64,000 nt of DNA, taken from the NCBI GenBank assembly GCA_008973525.1, contig WACJ01000549.1:1302001-1366000 (forward strand), read 5' to 3'. The translations under genes and the position numbers were made by a program. The notes beneath the pieces were generated by a model, which saw nothing but the letters and a program-made list of their open reading frames with translations, searched no databases and was not told where the DNA came from. Shown here piece by piece: positions 1-12,600 of the stretch (position 1 is the stretch's first letter; each line of letters opens with the position of its first letter). Origin of the DNA: Stenopsyche tienmushanensis. Lineage: Eukaryota; Arthropoda; Insecta; Trichoptera; Stenopsychidae.

Positions 1-2359
1 AAATTAAATTAGAAAATTCTAGGAAACTTGTACTGACTGGAATTTTTTAGTATTCCAATTATGGGATTCAAATCTAGATTTTCCAGCAAAAACCATGATT
101 TTCAGTATTCATACTACCGATCTGTTATCTCAATGCAGATTTATTTTGATTTCTTGAATTTGAAAAAATAAATTCTAAATTCATTAATTAACATAAATCA
201 TGATAAGCTTTCTATGGGAGACTGATTTATAAATCCTATCTTATTTAAAATTTCCATCTAAATGATTAAATTTTAGCTTAACCATATGTGAAAGTCCTAG
301 AAAAGAATCCTATAGAGGTGGTTTATTTCTTATAACGGATATGATAATTTAAGATAAATATGATGTATCAGTAGATTATATTATCGAGTTTCATTTTGAC
401 ATTAGTGGTTTTAAGGTAATTAATTGTTCATTTAACAAAAAATTCCCAATATTAAAAGAAAGAGTGTTTTCAAATAATACAGAAACGAAAAAAATATATA
501 CTGTTTAATTCAAGCAGTCTGACCTTTGGATAACAAAATACATCCAAAATGATCACTAAAACCAAACAAAGACATTTTTTTATGATGTCTCTTGCTATTA
601 GCCAATTCAGTTTGAAGCTATTACGAACAATTTAGATCAATTGTAATAAGCTACAATACTATGCAGACTGTGCATGTTTATCTTTTATATTTGCTGTACC
701 ATATACGAGGATCAGACGTGGACGATCTCCATTGAAGATATTTATTAGGATGAGGGATTTTTTTATTTGATGGTTTTTTTATTGCCTTTCACATATGGTA
801 ATATAAAACTACGATATGTAAATTGAATCATAATCTCGATTTATCTGAACTTTTTTTATTTCACAATTTAAAAATTAGAATAAGCTTAGTTGGACGATAT
901 TTTTAAAATTAAACTTGTATAGGCGCGGTAGGGCAAATCCAGCATTTGGTCGGAAAGAGACGGATAATCGCTTATATTCTTTTCGTCTCTATCGCAAACA
1001 TAAACACAATACACGCATGCGCTGCAGTGCCTCTACTATGCGTGTGTCTATACGTAGCATAAACGAATCACTAGAGTAGTAGCTTGCATATTTTATTATA
1101 TATTACACAAACACAACATCATCATTTAACTAACAATTTCCATTTAAAATCGGCTTGTTCTAGGAGCTAAGAAGTTAAAAAGTTTCACTTCGAAAGCGCG
1201 AGAATCTCACAAATTTTATTTTATACGCTTTAAATTTGAATTCAAATTTCTACAATAAAAGTTCATTGTATCGACACTTTGTTATCCACATTAATTTAAA
1301 ATTATTTCCCAGTCACACCTTCACTGCCGTATGCATCAGATGAATGAGAAACTTGTTCTAGTACTGCAGTAAAGTCTGTCGCTACAACTTTGACAGACTG
1401 CGATATTGATTTCGCATTAAAAGCACATTAAACTTGATATCGAATTTTATGGGCGCGAACAAAAAGACGTAAAGCTGCAATTGTACCCAATGCGGAGCAC
1501 ATGGAATATAGGATTTAATATTCTCTCGACTATTACGTAAAGCTATCTGCCGCGTTATTTATCAACGTCGTTCACGTTATTAGGAAGAAAAATTCAATTT
1601 GACATCAGAGGGGGGGAAGAGGAGAGTCAGAAAATGTTTTTTTCTTTTCTTTAAATAATAAAAGGCACTTCACTATCCTACAAGTTCACCCGCCTTGTGG
1701 GAAATCAACTCTGAATCTACGTGGTTGTAATCAGTAGTTTTTCCGCTTCGAACGATTGCCCTAACGACTGTGTATACATATTTAAAGAGAAGCATTATCG
1801 TTCGTTTAATGATGCCCCTACTCTGTTTGTTGTTCAGCTCATTTAACAGTGCAGCAGTCACGTAGATTACGCCTGTAATTTAATACTACTTACACAATTG
1901 GTTCGTATTATTGTAATTTATAAGGTCGTTTAAAAATCACATATGTGTCCATGACCTATGTTCTTTTGCAGCACCCAAAGAAACATAGATAGCCTTGTTT
2001 TGATCAATTTTATCGAATTTTTACATCGGTTTAAAAAGGGAATATTTAGGACATTGATGTCAAAGTAAATCTCGGACAGCTATCGACATTATGCATATAT
2101 ATCTTCTGAATATAATTACCTTCTGATTTTGTAATTTGTCGTGAAAATGGATACTGAGAAATATATGAAATTTCTTTGCATGATTATTAAAAAAAATGCT
2201 AATGATATATTCATAGCTGCGTTCATTCTAAATATATTAATTATTATTTTTAATTGACAAGTATAATACAGTTGTTTTCTATCATTTATGATCCAATGCT
2301 TTCGTTATTATTTTACTCTACTCTTAATGAGTTTTTCTACATCTAGTCAGGATTTTTCA
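1..2359. other. Upstream non-coding sequence
   Basis: Very AT-rich DNA without supportable exons. The only notable island is 920-1050, which is locally GC-richer, contains two short inverted repeats and an ACGCATGCGC motif resembling NRF-1/Ewg sites, and could be a promoter or enhancer. The gene's missing first exon could be in here, but no ATG with a signal-peptide-like frame and a phase-1 donor could be defended. Confidence 0.4.
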
Positions 2360-2960
2360 TGTGGTGGTTAGCCATTGCCTTTTATATGTGATAACCTTAG
2401 AATATGGGGACCCTCCACTAACCCAAACTGTATGTTGATCCCATAATTCGGGAACATGCCAGCCTGCTCAACAAAAGTGCACAGCAAGGTGCAAAACCTG
2501 AATTTAATATCCATGTCCGCGAGGACACGCTCATTCTCAATTTCGAGTGGCCACATGCGCTCTCAGCGCAGGAGATAAACTAACTAGATTTTGTAAATTA
2601 GCTTAGATATATACATATATATTATAAATTAAGACTAGATAAAATAGATAATTAAAATAGATAAATATATATGTTTTATGGGTGAGGGGTAGCTCGCGAC
2701 CTCATTTGGTGCGAGTCACCAATGTATAATAAATTAGCCTCTGGGGGGGCTTTCGTGAACATGGAGATCTTCGAAAGCTTTAGGGATGCATTTCTCCCCA
2801 TAGCTAACACAAAAAGCCCTAAATGCCCAAGAAGATGAAGGAGTGGCTACAAGTTTTGTGTGTCCAACCGGTCCGCCTTTCAGACCGCTGACACTTTGAA
2901 TGAACGCCGCGCAATCGGACGCCATGCCTGGACATGTCCACAGAACGTGGTCTGTGTCCA
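2360..2960 (-). mobile_element. Probable non-LTR retrotransposon 3' fragment
   Basis: On the minus strand, 2960 down to 2734 encodes a stretch reading DHVLWTCPGMASD followed by AFIQSVSGLKGG. The DHVLWxCP pattern is typical of the cysteine-rich C-terminus of insect non-LTR ORF2 proteins. Downstream on the same strand (2660-2730) is a GC-rich segment with a CTCGC/GCGAG stem, then an A-rich tail, as in a retrotransposon 3' UTR. A further minus-strand open segment lies at 2368-2556. The coding part is decayed. The clade (R1- or jockey-like) is a guess. Confidence 0.45.
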
Positions 2961-3451
2961 GTAGTAAAGAAGTAATAACCTTTGAATAGAATCAATGAGT
3001 GAATAATGTAAATATTAATATTTTTACCCGATATTTTGATTTCGTTGCAAAATTAATTCCTCAAAGCCGACTTTCCATAAAGATCTATGTCGAAAACCAT
3101 GAAAACTGAGTGATGAATTTATTTATTTATTTGGGCACATACTCAATAAATGCATCCATTTATCACTGCAAAGTTTGAAGAATAAGAATAAATATATTTA
3201 AACACAAAAATGCATTGAGCTTCAATTTATCACGTAGTTCATTATGAGGTTCATATTCGAATTATGATGATGAAGAATTACGTTTTTTTTTTGTTCAATC
3301 AAATTTAGTATAAATACATATTCATATATGTTCCTTAAATTAATCAAATAAGACTTGTTAAGTGCACAAAATTCATCGAATCTATAAGTTATAGTGTATT
3401 TTTTCATATTATTAAATATTTAGTTTAATTTTAATATTTTTATTTTTATAG

Positions 3452-3672
3452 CTGAAGTGAAGAGGGACCATTGCAATAAGACTGTGGACATCTATGAAGA
3501 TGTCAGCTCACCAGAGGTGACAGCAGAGAACTTCGGACGACCAATGACATGTTCGTACAGATTCAGATCATTTCGAGGATCGCCAAAAGACTGGATATTG
3601 AGGATACGTTTCAAAAAATTTAAAGTAGGAACCCTGGTCAACGCATCTACCTGTCACATGGGATACATGCAG
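3452..3672 (+). CDS. Exon 1 seen: N-terminal half of CUB1
   Basis: Acceptor AG at 3450-3451 after a T-rich tract; donor CAG|GTACT at 3673. The exon starts in phase 1 (first two bases CT complete a codon from an unseen upstream exon) and ends in phase 0. It encodes residues 1-74, beginning AEVKRDHCNKT, with the first CUB cysteine at residue 8, a conserved aromatic CSYRF stretch and a Cys near the end leading into MGYMQ. N-glycosylation sequons NKT and NAS fit an extracellular protein. There is no initiator Met or signal peptide here, so the true start lies upstream, possibly outside the window. Confidence 0.85.
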
Positions 3673-6600
3673 GTACTATTTTTAAATATATTTACAAAAA
3701 TATTAGATATTAAAGCACATGTAAGCATTATTGTTTATTGTATGGAAACACTGTTGTGTGGAGGTTAAGAGTAAAACACTGATGTATGATAGAGCGTAGT
3801 AAACTTAATATCAAACACCATTTCCAGTGGGCTTCATTTCCTGCTAGAGCTTTCAGAGCGGATGTTGAATCTCGTCCAAGCTAACTTCCTGTTTGCGTTA
3901 CCATTCTGCTTCATATCACAACTAAGTAACGCACTTGCGGTATTTTATTGTTAAAATCAATTTCATAAATTGAGCATAAGCACAGGAAATACAATGTACT
4001 CCAAAACTGACATATATTAAATAATATCTAAAATAAAAAAAATAATATTTCATAGATTTTGCTTGTGTTGAGTTTAAATCATTTTTATTCGGAAGATCAA
4101 AGATTTTTTTCCAAATTGGAGGTATAAATTTGAAAATTGTCATCAAAACTGAATTATCGTCATATATTTGTATATGGGTAAAGCTCGTTGAACCCGTGTC
4201 TGTGATAGGTTCCAATAGAACCCGGTCGTGGGAATTGATCCCGATTTGTCCCTCACGACCCGGAGCGGACGTTGTTAATTGGCTTATAGTCGGGTAGATA
4301 AATTTAACGCTTAGATTGTTTGACCCAATCGTTCACGTAGAGGAAATGCTCCACTGAAAATAGACCTAGGTTCACTCAAATGGCACGTCTCCTCTATATC
4401 ATCATATAAAAAATCCCTTATTTCCAGCACTGAGCCTACGATTTCCCCTTATTCCTTCTAAAAAAAGACGCAATGAGTGTCTTGACCGACCCAAGGGCCA
4501 CCACTTTGCTTAAGAGCTTTTCTGTGAGCCCATCAAGGTTATTAATATTAAAATCATGCTGAGTTCTTCCGAGATGATTTTTGCCCGAATGAGTAATTTT
4601 AAGCTTTTTAACGCCCATTAAAAATATTTAAAAATCAAAATAAAAATTACATTGCTAATGCAATAGCTTCAGCACAATATGTGAGCTTTCAGCGTAATTG
4701 GTACGCTTATATTTTCAATTTTGCCCTCCACGAGCTCAAATCTCGTCAACAGACTCTCGTTCCATAAATTAGCTTGATTGATTAATTCCATCTCCAGTCC
4801 ATTGGTCTGGATAATAATGTATGATTTGCGCCATGTTTGTTTGTCTTTTAGGTTAGAGAGTACAATACATAGATTATTTGGCCATATAATATTCAAAGAA
4901 ATTTTACAATGCTATTAATGAAAAGTGAGCAAAAATAATTTATTGAAAAAAAAATATGATATTAAATTTAGTTTAATTAAATATGATTAATTTTAATTCT
5001 TACATTATCAACCATTTTAATTTATGCGGAAACCCTCATAAATATTTTTTTAAGAATCAGATAACGATCATTAATAAGCTATTTAAATAGCTAAGTCACA
5101 AAATATTTTTTTAAATTTTCAATTAATTTTATACAATGATATGATTCTATAAGTTTGAGATTTTAAGTTAAATGTGTTTTTAAAAATGAATAGCATTCAA
5201 TAAATAATCAATATTGAGAGTGGTTAGTGATACTTGTTGTTATATTAAATGTACAACAATTTTCAATGAATTTATTACATGTCTAATCTATTTTTAAATA
5301 GATATTTATGGTCGCTGCAGTATTATTGAATCCTAAATTAACCTTTTGTACTACGTTTTAAGCCTTGATGGCTGGGTCACAAGCACAGGGTCGTCAGTGA
5401 CACGTTGAGCTATTTATTTAATGGGGATAATGAAATGTGAATAATTAATTTTGAGCATTATATTTCAATCAACACGTTAACATAAACGTTGGGAACTCAT
5501 ATTGTTTACGTTTGACAAATGCGCCAGATGATACTAATTATTTTTGTACTGTTAAATGTATTGGAATATCATAAATGCATCTTAACTTCAAGCTTAATTT
5601 AATATTGTAAATCTAAAAAAATAGTATTTTTTGAGATATTATTGAAAATAATAAAATATATTAGTAATTGCGCTTTAAACCAAAGTTATCATTAAAAATA
5701 TGATATAGTTTTACCATAGATAACATTCACTCTGGCCAAAAAATGCTATTCGGTAATGACTGCAGTGATAATAATTCGATGGTGTCAGATCAGTAGGATA
5801 TGGCTTATTTGTCACAAATTTATGTTAAAACTTTCTTGGTATTCATTGCCATATGAGGTCTAACGTTATCACACGATGCTCTGATAATTTGTAGATTCCA
5901 TTGACCCAGCTTAGAAACTTTACCAATCTTTTGCAGATGCTGATAAGTCGTTAAATGAATTGGTTAGAGCAGTTTTGCTAATTTTTTCACGGTTATATTT
6001 GGATTTTACTCTTATATTATTCTTAAGAGATCGTGATATAATTACGGAGAATATTCTTATCATGGCTTATTCCCAGAACGTTAAAATTTTATTTATCATC
6101 GATTTATATCGATAATACTAATTCTCATCCTAATAATCTCAAAAGGAAATTTTTATATGATGTATTGACTTCTCAATTTATTAAAGTAACTAACAAAATG
6201 AAAAGATTGCGATTCAAATCCAGATTGCGGAAAAAAATTCTACCTTATCAACAAATACAGGAGATCGGAAGTATTAATATTTCCATTCGATCGTTTCAAA
6301 CTAAGTTTAGCTGATTTCCTGAATCTGAAAAAGGAAATATTGAAGCAAATAATAAATACGTACAGGGTCGCTTACGCGTGATTAGATTTGCAGCAACGAG
6401 GTATGAAGGCACTGAGAAACCATCATAAGAAATATCATCTCCTAAAGAAGTCTCCTACGGAGATCTTTAATATCCGATAACAAATATGGCACCTAAAGAA
6501 AAAGAAACATAAATTTTACTCAGCACATTGCGCAATATACAATCATCAATTCGTATTCAATCATACATTTTTTTTATCTTACGAGACCCCATTCTTGTCG

Positions 6601-9600
6601 TTGTGAATTATATAAAAATACTATTATATTGATGTATGACTAACCAAATTTGCTTTTGACAGATCGTGGATGGCAACGCAAAGACTGACGTCTCGAACAG
6701 GAAGGATCCGGGTCTCTTCTGTGGCGAAACAGAACAGCCGCAGACCTTCATCTCGGAGACGAGTTTCGTGAAAGTGCTCTTCCACACCGACAACTTCACC
6801 GATCAAACATACTTCTCCTTTGATTCCAGGTAATCCATTTTGAAATTGCAACTCCTCTCCATCCATAGGGTGATGTCACAAACGACTCATCCAATAAACT
6901 GCCTCCAAGTCTGTTTATCTTTTCAAGAATAGTTTTAAATTTGTAGGGCCGAGCAGCAGTTTGAGGTGTACCTGCGGTACGGGCAGCATCCGGAGCTTTA
7001 TCCCAACAGGCGAGGGGAAGTAGTGGCGGGGTGAGTTGTTTACAACCTTACTTAAGCTTTTACTACGACGAAAAACCTCAATAAGCTTCCGATGAAAGCC
7101 TCCCGGCACCCGTACGCCGAACAACGAGGTTGGCCCTGTAAATATTGATCGACCATGTGGATAGGGATCACGTTTATGGACACCATTGTTAGTTTTTCAT
7201 TTACAGCTTGACACTTTTTGACGTGGTTTTTCCGGGCGGTATGCTTTTTTGTTGGGTAATTTATTAAGAAAATACTCTTTGTGTACTCTTAAGGCGGCAT
7301 CCTCCGCTTGTAGTTTGTTGTTCTTAAAAAATATCTCAATGTTACCCACTAGTTATCATTTCGTGAAAAAGCTGATCGTTTAATTTGATATTAAGGAGTG
7401 AAAATATATTAAATAAAAATATAGAGTACTGAACATTGACCAAAAATATTTGTGAATCAATTATGTTTTTTATTACTTAACATAATTTTTTTGTAGTATT
7501 TAGAGCAGTTATAACAACCCTTTGACTCGTGAGTCAGACAATAATCCAAAAAAGTTTTTTCAATGACCCATGCTTTGATTTTTATAAATTTAGTTTTTAT
7601 ATCTTAAAATAAATAACATACAATCGAAATAATATAATATTGTTTTATTATATACTAACGAGTACCCTGATTTCCTGTTCCAAAGATTACGTTTATGCCG
7701 TGCTAATGAAGTGCTATTGGATACACAATATTTTTCCGTTGAGTGCATACCATCTGGTAATAAATAAGAAGGGTGTGAGCAGCCTATATACAGCTATCCA
7801 TATGAGAAGCATGCACGCATACCCTGTGCGTTCCTGCGCTTTGTTGATGATCGCACCGGAATCTACACACATCTCAATTTTAATAGCATATCATTAGAAA
7901 TCACTGGGACACACAATCTTCTTGAATTTTTTCATTTCAAACTGCAACTTCGATGATTTTATTCATCAATTTTTTTCACTAAAAGCCTGCCACCATAACT
8001 ACATATCGGGGTGGATTTATGATTCGGAGAAGAATTATAGACACGTTAATTTTCAGTATTAAAATACACAATTCAAATATATTTTTATATAGAATGATGA
8101 ACTAACTGAACGTTGTCCTTACGTTTTGTTCGTGTGTTTACGTTTCATTTAATCAATGCTTTTACATATAGTTCAAATCAAAAAGTCCCTTTTTGCATTT
8201 TATCACGCTGATACACTTACCACATATAGAAAACCAATATTTTGTTTAGATATCGATGCCGTAAGCTCTTTTGTAGGTACCACTAAAATTTCGTTTCAAT
8301 ATAATCACAACATCAGTTTTTATTTTTAACAGCTTATAACTACAACAGAATAAATTTGGTAACACTTGGCTTGGTGGCTCTGTATAATACTGCTGTTACA
8401 TATTTAGATGGAGGAGAAATATAATACGAAAATATATAAATATAATGAGATTATGCTTAAATCAAGTGTAATCATACATTAAATATGCTGAAGTCATATA
8501 GTAAGAAATGTATGGTTATTATAAGCTTTATATTAAATATTAAAATAGTCGGAATTTACTCGGAATTCAATGGGCTTTAGTTAGAATATACAAATATTTT
8601 GTTTTAATACACACTGAAAATTTTACATTTTGAAATAACTTTTGGTCATTCTGTATGTTTGTGAACTTAATGAACTTGCTGAACCGATTACGTTGAACCT
8701 ATACCAGATCAGATAATTTCGAATAATTCCGCACCGAATCGCTGTTACACAACGAGTCGAGAGTTGAACTTAATTTGCAACATTTGATTAGTATAGCAAT
8801 TATTACAAAATGGTTAGCATGGGTACTAATTCGGACGTTAATACTTAATTAGAGATTTTTCTAAATAAAAGAGATACAAATATTTTCACAAAATATACTC
8901 TAGTTTGCAAGTGTTTAGTTGGTGTTGATACTAACAGATAAATAGTCTTGTTCTACAACTTTGTGTTATTTATTATTTTTTATATATTTTATACCTCGTC
9001 AAGTGAAATTACGGTAACAAAGGTACAACAGTCTGCCATCGGAATAAAATGGAATCTTAATTAATCAACCATTATTTTTAGATCTATGAATAATTTGCAA
9101 CATGATAATTGTTATTATACACTCATACCCCGATTTATGCGATAGATACGTTTTTTAAAAACTTGCGTAAATCGAAACCGCCTAAAGAAAGGCAAGGAAT
9201 TCATACAAAAATATAACATAGATTCATATTAAATTTGAAGATTCGTTCCGAAAAATCCGCATAAAAAAGATCCACAGTTTGTTATATTAAAAATATTTAT
9301 TTAAATTTATATTTTCATAATTGTATTAAGTACATATAATGTTTGTCTTCAAGCTCAATTTACGAAAGAGTTCTTTCTGAATAAGTGAAAGGGGATCGCA
9401 GACCCTGCGATAGTACTCCTTTAGGGGTTAAAGTGAAACTGTGCAAAAAAGTATCACGTAAATCGGGGGTTGAGTGTACTTATTCTTCTTTTTTATGTAA
9501 TTTATTATTTGAAAATACTTCTTTAATCAATCACACATACTATCCCGATTTTGTATTATATAAAATCATTTCTTAACCAACATATCCGTTCACAAGTTGT

Positions 9601-12600
9601 TTTAAACTCTTTTCAATAATCCAAGCCAATCCAATCCATGCAATAAAAATCCAAGAAGTAACTATTAAACAAATACTTAATTCCCTATTCATTAATATTA
9701 TATCGCGATCATCAAGCTATTAAGCTTTGTATAAGCTATAAGGTGTATTCCCATGGGATCAAATTTTCGATCCTGATTTATTGAAGTTTGAAAAATTCTG
9801 CTAAGGGAACAATGGCCAATTTAATGTTTTTAATCAACAGACTTTTCACATAGGACCACTGTGCAAATTTTGAAATTATCCCATAAGTTTTTTCATGCGA
9901 ATATTTGAGATTTCTATCCAATTTCCCGGAGTGAAGATAGGCCCAAGTTTCTCATTGCGTACAATTAAATTATTCACGCTACATTAAAGTTCGGAGTGAT
10001 ACGCATATAAACACGTGAGCGCCTGGCTCTAAGAGCGTTGCCAATATGCTCGGCAGCGTATTGGGTTGATTTTTCTTTCTTTAATATCACTTTAACATGA
10101 GTGAGGGGATTAAGGTTAAATCGAATGTAAATTCGGAGCCCACCGAGCTCATCTTTATTCAATTTTAAAGCTTTCAACGATGTTATTATTCAAAAATAAT
10201 GGGCGAACAACACGAAGAACTTCGCGGGGAGCGGACGGGTACACCGCAGAATTGGTAATTTTAACTTGAATATAAATTACCATTTTTCGTCGGGCTGCGT
10301 TCTAAAAGTTATGTGGAAATAGGCCCATTCGTATATATTTTACAGCGGGAGGATAACGCACTCCTTCGTCCTGAGATATATACATAATTACGAATGTTTT
10401 ATCTTGTCGTCCTTTATGCATATAGTGAGGCTCTATATCCTTGCTTACCTACGCCAGAGGTTCTACACATCTACGTTTAGAATATATTTTAATTTAAATG
10501 TCTTTAAAACACATTTGACTTGCATATCCTGGATGGTTTTCACAATAAATAAGATATTTTATGAAGCAAGACCCAATTGTTGAGAATATATGAGTTATCA
10601 TACAGGTTTAGTACACTGTTGTTTGACATAGAATCATAAACGTTCTGTCAGTTTGAATATCGTTTGTTCGAGCATGTGGGTGACATTTGGTGTCATCTGG
10701 GTGAGCCAAAGCGAGAGCCCTTATTGAGTGGGCTGACAAGCTTACACGGCAATCCCACTCTTTTTATTTTTGCAATTTTCTGGTATTTTTTCCGTTTATA
10801 TTTCAGTAAAAAAAGTTTTCCACAACTATTATTTAAACAGGTTGCGGATTAATAATCGCCTTTCAATAAATCGTCTTTTGACTTTCTTTAATACCATGAG
10901 CATTCAGTCTATACGAATTAAAGTAGTGCTTAAACCTTCTGTGGTTTAATTATATAATCAAAATTTTTAGACCAAACTTGATTTGCAATTTGAATAAATA
11001 TTTTCAGTATCAAAATATTTTCCTCGTTCTTATATGCCATCTACTTTTATGATTTCATGTTTATTGATTAAACATAAGCAATGTACCAACATACGAAATT
11101 GATAAAAGTGAATCAAATATGCATGCAATGCATATTTGCATTTTAGTGTGGCGGAAATCCACATTCCCTCCCTACGTCTTTCATTTGATATTATGGCAAA
11201 GTTGACGGTTTTTGAAAGAAAATTCTTTCAAAGCATCATATTATCAGAACATAATCCAGATCGTATACTTATATATATTAATAAATGAACAAAAAACTAC
11301 TAATTTATGTTTATAAAACACTTTTCAAATAAACTGTAATCAACCTAAAATTAAATTAAATACAAAAACTTTACATTCTTATATGGTTTATATGCTCTTT
11401 TAACGCGTTTTATTTGTCTGCAGGTCATACTGTGAGCGAGTCTTTCGAGATTGTCGCCTCCAGACATGTTATGTCCAATCCCCAGCTTATCCAGGGGTAT
11501 ATCCAAGGAATCTCCACTGCCGATATCATCTTAACACGAGGTTGCCTTTCATCAAGTTATATATAGAAAATGAAGAATTTAATATCGATGGCCAACGGTG
11601 CGAAAACATAATGACCTGCCCGATGAGACCCATTACTTCAGGTACGTCAATTTCAATTTCGGGATGCTCTTTTCGATTATGCCTATTTGATTATCTATTG
11701 AAATTGCCACATATCGAATGCAATAACTTGGAACTAACGTGGTGTACTCACTTCCTATGAGCGGTCATGTTAATCAATTACCACAACGTGCTGTATAACA
11801 GGATTTGTCAACAAGTTGACTGCAAACTCATGAGTGCACTTAGAGCTCATTAATAATTCATGCCGTAAGTGTATCAGGAAATTAATTGAAATTGAAGATA
11901 CACTTCTATCAAAATATGGTCAACGCTTTTGTGTCACTTTTTTAAAGAAAATAGATACTTTATAAAGGAGGGTGCAAAACAAAAATGTGGTGAACCTTTG
12001 AAAAGAAAGTCGGACGAAGGGGTGTAATAAGCAATAAACCACTAAGTTTAGTGCTCATTCTCCTACTCAGATGCGTTAGAAGAATGATGAGCGAGGAAGA
12101 ATCCCTGAAGCTATCTACTTTGTTATGGCATTCCTTGATTACTATTTTATAGTCCAGAACGGTGTTCCTACATCATAAAATACTAAATGTATCCAATTAA
12201 AAAACACATCAAAAAGCGAAGGTACGAAATTAGGTTACCATTTGAGAAAAATGCAAAAAAAATCCGCACAAAGATTTAAGCTGTGTAATATTAAATATTT
12301 TATGTCACAATTAATGTAATTTTATACTTTCCAAAATAATAACGTAAACCAAGTATGAAGTCATTTATAATAGTTAGTATTAATTATGGTAATAAACTAT
12401 TGGATAAACCTATCTACGGCTATTAAAAATAATACATTTTCATAATCTCAGTTAAATTTGGGTTAAACTTTGCATTTACAATAATTCTGCATTAATATTT
12501 TTTTGCTGAATATGTTCTACGTTGGTTTCGGGCTTCGCTATGTTTATCTTAAATAATCAAATAAGATTTATTACAAAAAAAATAGAGATGGATAATCACA

